A stretch of 10,533 bases of DNA from Pyrinomonadaceae bacterium (GTDB lineage: Bacteria; Acidobacteriota; Blastocatellia; Pyrinomonadales; Pyrinomonadaceae), in the NCBI GenBank assembly GCA_025929655.1, contig JAICPV010000042.1, positions 1 to 10,533 of the forward strand, given 5' to 3'. Made by a program: the position numbers and the translations under genes. Below are positions 6,053 through 10,533 of the stretch, one piece after another (within the stretch, counting starts at the first letter, position 1; every line of letters begins with the position of its first letter). The notes beneath the pieces are model-generated. The model did no database searches, was not told where the DNA came from, and was given only the letters and a program-made list of their open reading frames with translations.

Positions 6053-6982
6053 ATGTTTTCATTCCTCACCGAACCTAGTTTTCCTAAAGCCGCGATCGGA
6101 ATCGAGAGCGACCGTGTTACGGTCATCGCTCTTAATAAAGAAGGCCGCAATCGTTTCGGCGTGCGAAACGCAGCGTCCGTCGATTTGCCCGCGAGCATCG
6201 TCCAGCCGCAGTTTCTGGGAACGAACATTTCGAGCCGGGCGGGCTTGCGAAATGTTCTTCAAGATGTCGCCGGCCTTGCGGGATTGTTGGGACAACGAAA
6301 CTGGTCTGTTTCACTTCCTTCAAATTCCGCCCGGACCGCGATCCTGACGTTGGAATCCGCGAACAAGAATGAGATCGAAGAAGTCCTCGATTGGAAGGCG
6401 GAGCAAAGCTTCGGTGCTCCCGCGGCGCAGTTGCGAATTTCCAAACACCGAATTTCCGATGATGCCGAGGGGCGGACGCGTTATTTCGCGTCGGCAGTGA
6501 AACTGGCGGTGATCGACGAATACGAGAGCGTCTTCGAAGAAATGGGATGGAAGGCCGGTCTCATTTTGCCGAGGCCGGTGTGCGAGGCGAATTGGCTGCT
6601 GCGAAATCAGATGCCGGAAGATTCGCTTCTTCTCAGCGTGCAGGACGAGGGATTCACAGCCGTTCTCTTCGGCGATGGCGAGCCAAGTGTCGTTCGCTCT
6701 GTCACATGCAGGGAATCCGAAAAAGACGATGAGATCTACAGGCTGCTTATGTTTTACAACGACCGGTTCGGTGCCGAACGCGGGACGCGGCAGCTGAACC
6801 GTGTTTTGACCGTCGGATCGCGAACGATCTCCGACCGCGTCGTCGACATCGCGCGCGAAGCGCTTGGAAGAACCGTCGGTATTATTCGTGCCGACGATGT
6901 CGGATTGAGCATTCCTCCCGGAACCCTCGGATTCGATGAATTAGCCGCCCCGGCCGGCCTGGCCGTCCTCGGCTGTCGATAA
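6053..6982 (+). CDS. PilM/GspL-like actin-fold protein of the pilus/secretion operon
   Basis: A 309-residue soluble protein without signal peptide or membrane helix. It fits the cytoplasmic actin-like PilM of type IV pili, or the cytoplasmic half of GspL. Supporting features are the N-terminal beta strands (AAIGIESDRVTVIALNKEG, 13-31), WSVSLPSNSARTAILTLE (84-101), the helix EIEEVLDWKAEQSFGAP (107-123), RYFASAVKLAVIDEYESVFEEMGWKA (143-168), and a C-terminal AGLAVLG that ends like PilM. The nucleotide loops look degenerate: the usual GIDIGS is GIESDR here, and the second DIG-type loop reads SVQDEGFTAVLF (195-206). It follows the second pseudopilin by 25 bases, probably in the same operon. PilN and PilO, its normal partners, do not follow. 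Expected role: docking the pilus/pseudopilus machinery at the inner membrane. Confidence 0.75.
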   Translation: MFSFLTEPSFPKAAIGIESDRVTVIALNKEGRNRFGVRNAASVDLPASIVQPQFLGTNISSRAGLRNVLQDVAGLAGLLGQRNWSVSLPSNSARTAILTLESANKNEIEEVLDWKAEQSFGAPAAQLRISKHRISDDAEGRTRYFASAVKLAVIDEYESVFEEMGWKAGLILPRPVCEANWLLRNQMPEDSLLLSVQDEGFTAVLFGDGEPSVVRSVTCRESEKDDEIYRLLMFYNDRFGAERGTRQLNRVLTVGSRTISDRVVDIAREALGRTVGIIRADDVGLSIPPGTLGFDELAAPAGLAVLGCR

Positions 6983-7000
6983 GATCCAATAAATGTGTCG

Positions 7001-7030
7001 AACCGTTTCCCACGCGGGATGAAATTGGTT
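7001..7030 (+). other. Imperfect hairpin between the secretion operon and the sigma-factor gene
   Basis: AACCGTTTCCC at 7001-7011 can pair with 7017-7030 (GGGATGAAATTGGTT region) as an 11-pair stem, including one G-U pair and two small bulges. The loop is five bases. No T run follows, so it is not a standard intrinsic terminator. It could sit in the sigma-factor leader or end the upstream transcript. The rest of 6983-7077 holds no convincing promoter by eye. Confidence 0.35.
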
Positions 7031-7077
7031 GCGCGCCAAATCAGTTCCCGTCAGACTTAGATACATAGGTTGGATAG

Positions 7078-7683
7078 ATGTCCGTACAGTCCCTTACAAT
7101 CGACCAAATTGGAACGCTTTCCGACGCCGAATTGATCCATACATCGATCGGCGGCCGCGAGGAATCGTTCGAAGAGCTCGTACGGCGATACCAAAGGCCG
7201 ATCGTGGGCTACATCTTCCGAATGCTCGGCGATTACGACTCCTCGCTTGACGTTACGCAGGAAGTTTTCATAAAGGTCTACAATTCACTCCATCGCTACA
7301 GCTCGGACTACAAATTCTCGACCTGGCTGTACCGGATCGCCCATAACGCCACCATCGACCACATCCGCCGCAACTCTGCAAACACCCAAAGTATTGAAAC
7401 CGATTGCGGTGACGGCTCGTATCAGCTACAGATCGAAAGCCGGGATCCATCGCCCGAAAAAGAACGCGAGCGGAAGGAATGGAAGGCTGAGATCGAGGCT
7501 GTGGTCAAGCGGCTGCCTACGGCTTACCGAGAGCTCATTCTCCTCAGGCATTCCCAGGACCTGAGCTACGATGAGATCGCGGAAGTAACGGGACTACCGC
7601 TCGGGACCGTTAAGAATCGATTGTTCCGTGCACGCGAAATGATGCGTGAGATCTTCATCGGCCGGGGCTTCACCGGCATCTGA
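7078..7683 (+). CDS. ECF (RpoE-type) RNA polymerase sigma factor
   Basis: A 201-residue group 4 sigma factor containing only regions 2 and 4. Region 2 (about 30-98) shows FEELVRRYQRPIVGYIFRML, the core-binding DVTQEVFIKVY, and FSTWLYRIAHNATIDHIRR for -10 recognition. A charged linker (about 100-135) leads to region 4 (about 138-192), with RLPTAYRELILLRHSQDLSYDEIAEVTGLPLGTVKNRLFRAR as the helix-turn-helix that reads the -35 element. There is no region 1.1, region 3 or C-terminal extension. The ATG at 7078 has AGG eight bases upstream (7067-7069). The next gene encodes a matching zinc-finger anti-sigma factor, so the sigma factor is presumably held at the membrane until a signal releases it. 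The exact ECF subgroup cannot be assigned by eye. Confidence 0.95.
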   Translation: MSVQSLTIDQIGTLSDAELIHTSIGGREESFEELVRRYQRPIVGYIFRMLGDYDSSLDVTQEVFIKVYNSLHRYSSDYKFSTWLYRIAHNATIDHIRRNSANTQSIETDCGDGSYQLQIESRDPSPEKERERKEWKAEIEAVVKRLPTAYRELILLRHSQDLSYDEIAEVTGLPLGTVKNRLFRAREMMREIFIGRGFTGI

Positions 7684-7729
7684 TCAACGGGACACGTCGA
7701 CGAGCCTCATGGTTCGGAGTCCGGTTGAT
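7683..7729 (+). promoter_or_regulatory. Stem-loop that can hide the anti-sigma start codon
   Basis: ATCAACGGGAC at 7683-7693 faces GTCCGGTTGAT at 7719-7729, with 10 of 11 positions complementary. The right arm covers the last base of the GGAG ribosome site (7716-7719) and the first two bases of the anti-sigma ATG (7728-7730). The left arm begins at the last base of the sigma-factor stop codon. The loop also contains the palindrome CGTCGACG at 7695-7702. The layout is typical of translational coupling. Confidence 0.5.
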
Positions 7730-8282
7730 GCAATTCCCAAACGAAAATCCGATCAACGATTGCGCGAGGCTCAATGAGTTCCTTGATGGGGAAATGACGG
7801 CTTCCGAGGGACGTGTCTTCGAGGCTCACATCGTCCAATGCGAGAATTGCAGTATTGAGGTCGAGCTTCATAGAGGGATCGAAAGCGTTCCCGACGATAT
7901 AGTTTTACCCGCGGATTTTTCAAAGGTCATCGCTGCGACTGCGGAGAGCCAGGTCAGCGGACTGAGAAAACGAAAAGAGAGAACGGTAACGCTCGCGATA
8001 GTCGCCGGCTTGGGGATCGCGGTTTTCATCGTGTTGGGTGCGAACCTGCGGTCGCTGATCTCCGTATTGACGTTCGGGGTCGAAAAGACCGGAGCGTTTT
8101 TTGAGGTGATCGGCACCTTTCTCCTGAACCTTGTTCTCGGAATCGTGGTTATCGTGAAGGTCGCAGCGACGCAGATGCATTTATCAGACGCCGGTGTCCT
8201 CGTCGTTTTCGGGCTCGGTGTGCTATTGGCATACTTCTTTTTCTCCGGTCGCATTGCGAGGTTGCGGGACGCAAAGCGATGA
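7728..8282 (+). CDS. Anti-sigma factor, zf-HC2 (ZAS) domain with membrane segments
   Basis: A 184-residue protein whose N-terminal 45 residues form a putative zinc-binding anti-sigma domain. The signature HxxxCxxC is His34-Cys38-Cys41 (AHIVQCENC), preceded by the usual LNEFLDGEMTASEGRVFEAH. This domain normally clamps the ECF sigma factor. Hydrophobic segments lie at about 86-107, 124-147 and 153-173. A basic RKRKER before the first and RIARLRDAKR after the last are both expected on the cytoplasmic side, which is hard to reconcile with three crossings; one segment may be re-entrant or peripheral. I chose the ATG at 7728 over the adjacent TTG at 7725; GGAG lies eight bases upstream. The gene follows the sigma gene by 44 bases and its TGA overlaps the next ATG (ATGA), so all three are probably cotranscribed. 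Confidence 0.88.
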   Translation: MQFPNENPINDCARLNEFLDGEMTASEGRVFEAHIVQCENCSIEVELHRGIESVPDDIVLPADFSKVIAATAESQVSGLRKRKERTVTLAIVAGLGIAVFIVLGANLRSLISVLTFGVEKTGAFFEVIGTFLLNLVLGIVVIVKVAATQMHLSDAGVLVVFGLGVLLAYFFFSGRIARLRDAKR

Positions 8283-9217
8283 CATTCAGGAGAGCAATTC
8301 TGGGATGTATTTATGTTGTCGCGGCGATAGCCTTCGCGTACCTTTCGCCGGGTTTTGCTGCGCCGACAGCGCAGGTCACGGAAGACCATGAAACACAAAC
8401 CCTGATCATCGACGACGCCCCCGAGATGAAGGTCATCGCGATCTCCAAGAATGTGATCGTCCGTAACCGCGCGAAGGAAGTGTTGGTTTGGGGGGGTAAC
8501 GTCACCATAGAAGGCAATGTCGAGGGCGATGTGGCGACGATCGGCGGTTCCGTCTTTCAAAAGGAGAACGGTTACATCGGCGGAGACGTGATCGTCTTCG
8601 GCGGAACCTACAGTTCCGAAAGCAACAGGCCGCTGCGTGCCGAGGGTAAAGACACGGTCATGTTCGGCATGTTCGAGGAAGAGCTCCGAAGCTTCGCCAA
8701 GGATCCTTCTCAGATTCTCAGGCCCGAATTCAATTCTTCATTCCTTGTTCAGCGGCTACTCGCTGTGATCTTCTGGTTTCTTGTGACAATGGGTGCTGCT
8801 ACCATCACGCCGGGCGCGGTGGGCCGTTCCATCGCGGGCCTGAAGTTGTCCGCATTGAAGATCGCCGCGCTCGGAGCCGGCGGTTTTATAGCCGGCTGTT
8901 TGCTTTTGATCGTCGGTATCGGTTTTTTACCGGAATACTTGTCCGCAGTGGTCGGAGTGATGGGCTTCGCGCTTTTGATGCTTGCGTACGGCTTCGCCCG
9001 AGTTGTTATACACGTTGCGATCGGCAAATTCGTTTTAGAATATTTGTTTCCCGAACGCCGCTTGTCGGAATCGTTAGCCGTTCTAACGGGCGTTTTTGTT
9101 TCAGTCGCTGTCCTTTCCTTCCCGTATGTCTGGCCGATCGCCGTTTTCGGCTTCTTTTCCATCGGCACCGGCCTCGTTTTATCCGCCCGCACGGCACGCT
9201 CCTGGAAAGCGAGCTAA
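8279..9217 (+). CDS. Exported bactofilin-like (polymer-forming) membrane protein
   Basis: A 312-residue protein starting four bases inside the anti-sigma gene (ATGA overlap). Residues 1-28 look like a signal peptide or N-terminal anchor (ILGCIYVVAAIAFAYLSPGFAA). Residues about 50-112 carry short regular beta repeats rich in G, V and N (EVLVWGGNVTIEGNVEGDVATIGGS, then GYIGGDVIVFGGT), the beta-solenoid pattern of bactofilins and related polymer-forming proteins. An acidic stretch leads to a C-terminal half with four or five hydrophobic segments, at about 156-176, 193-215, 220-245, 267-285 and 287-304. The combination suggests a small solenoid outside the cytoplasm anchored by a membrane bundle. 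Its place in a sigma/anti-sigma operon suggests an envelope function or a role in signal sensing. The family call rests on repeat pattern only and the function is unknown. Confidence 0.65.
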   Translation: MTFRRAILGCIYVVAAIAFAYLSPGFAAPTAQVTEDHETQTLIIDDAPEMKVIAISKNVIVRNRAKEVLVWGGNVTIEGNVEGDVATIGGSVFQKENGYIGGDVIVFGGTYSSESNRPLRAEGKDTVMFGMFEEELRSFAKDPSQILRPEFNSSFLVQRLLAVIFWFLVTMGAATITPGAVGRSIAGLKLSALKIAALGAGGFIAGCLLLIVGIGFLPEYLSAVVGVMGFALLMLAYGFARVVIHVAIGKFVLEYLFPERRLSESLAVLTGVFVSVAVLSFPYVWPIAVFGFFSIGTGLVLSARTARSWKAS

Positions 9218-9243
9218 GTCCGTAAACCAAGCTTTTACAAAAC

Positions 9244-9290
9244 TTTACATTTTAAACCAAACCTATAACGGGCCGTTTTCGTCTTATAAT
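9244..9290 (+). promoter_or_regulatory. Candidate promoter of the DUF5666-like gene
   Basis: A perfect TATAAT lies at 9285-9290. No good -35 box is present at 16-18 bases upstream; instead the spacer region holds the palindrome AACGG-G-CCGTT (9267-9277), a possible operator. Farther up is an AT-rich stretch with two TTTACA copies ten bases apart (9234-9239 and 9244-9249), possibly an UP-like element. Transcription would start near 9297, leaving a leader of about 65 bases. Confidence 0.5.
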
Positions 9291-9325
9291 GGATAGGGTT
9301 CCCCCTGTGTCCACGCTTTATATGC

Positions 9326-9353
9326 AGCGATCGCGGTTTATCGCTTGGGAAGG
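9326..9353 (+). promoter_or_regulatory. Leader hairpin and ribosome binding site before the DUF5666-like gene
   Basis: AGCGAT at 9326-9331 and ATCGCT at 9340-9345 are perfect inverted repeats around an eight-base loop, ending one base before the strong ribosome site GGGAAGG (9347-9353). The ATG at 9362 follows the site by eight bases. Confidence 0.45.
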
Positions 9354-9361
9354 TAATAAGA

Positions 9362-10531
9362 ATGCGTTTCGCAATTTTTTCGTTCTTACTCTTTGTGATT
9401 TTCGGCGGGACCGTCTCCGCTCAGACCTCTGATCCACCCAAGGCTTCGCTCGTTCCGGGCGAAGTCGTTTCCGTATCCGACAAACTTCTCTTAATCAAAA
9501 CCAAAGACTCTCAGCTGACGGTGGAGCTGACGGCGAAGACCGAGTTCAAACGCGTTGCCGCTGAAAAGCCGAGCATTGCGTCTGCAACGCCTGCCGCGCT
9601 GTCGGATATCGTTTCGGGGGACAAGGTAATTGTTTCCGGCTTCTTCGGCGAAGACAAGTCGAGGCTGCCGGCGCGGACGGTTTACCTGATGTCGCAATCG
9701 GACATCGCGCAGCGTAATGCGAAGGACGCACAGCGTTGGACAGTTCGTGGTATATCAGGGAAGGTAGCGACCGTAAATCCGCAGACCGGTCAGGTCGCGG
9801 TCGAGGTCAGAACGCTGATGGGGTCGTCAATGACAATGTTGTCGCCGAAGGACGGTGCGATCTTCAAGCGTTATGCTCCGAACTCCGTCAAGTACAGCGA
9901 AGCGGTGGCCAGCTCGCTCAGCGATATAAAGCCGGGCGATATGATCCGCGCCGTAGGTGACAAGAGCGCGGACGGCCTGAGCTTTGCCGCGGAGGAAGTC
10001 GTTACGGGTGCGTTCCAGACGATCGCCGGAACCGTGAAGTCGATCGACACCGCGAAGAACGAGATCGTCATTACAAACCTGCAGACGAACAAAGACGTGA
10101 CCATCGCCTTGGCCACCGCGTCGACGATGAAAAAGTTTCCTGAGGAGTTTGCGCAGCGAATGGCCGGCGGTCCAGGAATGGGCGGGCGAGGCGCGGGCGG
10201 ACAGCGTCCGGGCGGCGCCCCCGGAGCGCAAGCAGGCCAACCGGGTGCCGGCGGCGGGCGACCGATGAGGGGCGGCCGCGGCGGCGGCATCGACGAGATG
10301 CTGGAGCGATTTCCAACTATCACCGCAGCCGATCTGAAAGTAGGCGACATGATCGCTGTTTCGAGCACCCGCAGTGACTCGGCCGACCATATCAGCGCGA
10401 TCAAGCTGCTTGCCGGAGTCGAGCCTTTTATTCGTGCGGCACAAGCCTCGGGCAATCTTCGGGGCCAGGGACAGGGCGGCGGCCAGGCCAGCTTTAATAT
10501 TCCGGGCTTGGACGGCTTCGATGTTCCTTAA
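9362..10531 (+). CDS. Secreted DUF5666-like protein with three beta-barrel repeats and a Gly-rich insertion
   Basis: A 389-residue exported protein, complete at both ends. Residues 1-20 form a signal peptide (MRFAIFSFLLFVIFGGTVSA, cleavage before Gln21). The mature part has three repeats of an OB/S1-like beta unit: about 32-110 (PGEVVSVSDKLLLIKTKD), 127-215 (RGISGKVATVNPQTGQVAVEV) and 219-350 (TIAGTVKSIDTAKNEIVITN). Each ends in a matching element: LSDIVSGDKVIVSG, LSDIKPGDMIRAVG and ADLKVGDMIAVSS. The third repeat is split by a Gly/Arg/Pro-rich low-complexity stretch at 268-309, and a Gly/Gln-rich tail lies at 366-374. This pattern resembles DUF5666 proteins, whose function I do not know. It has its own promoter and a strong ribosome site, so it is probably not part of the sigma operon, though it could belong to the regulon. 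Location: periplasm or cell surface. Confidence 0.75.
   Translation: MRFAIFSFLLFVIFGGTVSAQTSDPPKASLVPGEVVSVSDKLLLIKTKDSQLTVELTAKTEFKRVAAEKPSIASATPAALSDIVSGDKVIVSGFFGEDKSRLPARTVYLMSQSDIAQRNAKDAQRWTVRGISGKVATVNPQTGQVAVEVRTLMGSSMTMLSPKDGAIFKRYAPNSVKYSEAVASSLSDIKPGDMIRAVGDKSADGLSFAAEEVVTGAFQTIAGTVKSIDTAKNEIVITNLQTNKDVTIALATASTMKKFPEEFAQRMAGGPGMGGRGAGGQRPGGAPGAQAGQPGAGGGRPMRGGRGGGIDEMLERFPTITAADLKVGDMIAVSSTRSDSADHISAIKLLAGVEPFIRAAQASGNLRGQGQGGGQASFNIPGLDGFDVP
10163..10288 (+). repeat. GC-rich low-complexity segment coding a Gly-rich insertion
   Basis: This 126-base stretch encodes residues 268-309 of the DUF5666-like protein, rich in GG, GR and PG steps (AGGPGMGGRGAGG at the start, PMRGGRGGG at the end). 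The DNA is dominated by GGCGGGCG-like runs, which are prone to length change by slippage. Confidence 0.6.
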
Positions 10532-10533
10532 TT

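Noticed and set aside
6983..7077. Self-regulated ECF promoter upstream of the sigma gene
   Set aside because: GAAC at 7000-7003 recalls an ECF -35, but no matching -10 element lies at 15-17 bases downstream.
6983..7077. Remnants of pilN or pilO after the PilM-like gene
   Set aside because: The 95 bases contain no frame resembling a membrane helix followed by coiled coil, so there is no evidence of decayed genes here.
7868..8560. Open frame of 230 codons on the minus strand across the anti-sigma and bactofilin-like genes
   Set aside because: It spans the junction of two well-supported genes, has no recognisable domain and no plausible ribosome site.
9327..9334. GCGATCGC octamer (same as the cyanobacterial HIP1 sequence)
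   Set aside because: It is a single occurrence noted in a GC-rich window and no other feature suggests a cyanobacterium; it is likely chance within the leader hairpin.

Overview
The window reads as bacterial chromosome of moderately high GC. Gene content points to an Acidobacteria-type genome, possibly class Blastocatellia. The clues are a secretin fused to a C-terminal cohesin domain, paired GspG-like pseudopilins with a PilM-like gene, a DUF5666-type exported protein, and an ECF sigma/anti-sigma pair overlapping a bactofilin-like membrane protein. This placement is inference from family knowledge; no marker gene is present. All eleven supported genes lie on the + strand.

Region by region: (1) 1-489 is the 3' part of an isoaspartyl peptidase/L-asparaginase, entering from outside the window. 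Its alpha/beta linker is built from an in-frame palindromic repeat. (2) 495-1096 is a compact REP/RAYT unit: a single-domain HUH (Y1-type) transposase between two nearly identical REP hairpins in opposite orientation. The right-hand hairpin stops six bases before the start codon of the next gene. (3) 1103-2344 is cinA, encoding a nicotinamide-nucleotide amidase. (4) After a 180-base gap with a plausible promoter, 2525-6982 is a tight type II secretion/type IV pilus-like operon: secretin-cohesin, pseudopilin, pseudopilin, PilM/GspL-like cytoplasmic protein. Its motor ATPase, inner-membrane platform and PilN/PilO partners are not in the window. (5) 7078-9217 is a regulatory operon: ECF sigma factor, zinc-finger anti-sigma factor with membrane segments, and an exported and membrane-anchored bactofilin-like protein. 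A stem-loop in the sigma/anti-sigma gap can hide the anti-sigma start codon. (6) 9362-10531 is a separately transcribed, secreted three-repeat DUF5666-like protein with a perfect TATAAT box upstream and a glycine-rich insertion in its third repeat.

The secretion operon probably builds an envelope-spanning pseudopilus/secretin complex, with the cohesin domain adding a protein-binding module. The sigma operon looks like an envelope-stress or envelope-architecture circuit in which the third gene is the likely effector. The observations most worth checking are the palindrome inside a self-cleaving enzyme's linker, the inverted REP pair abutting cinA, the RBS-hiding hairpin between sigma and anti-sigma genes, and the secretin-cohesin fusion with a degenerate PilM. 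I found no clearly new defence or mobile system.
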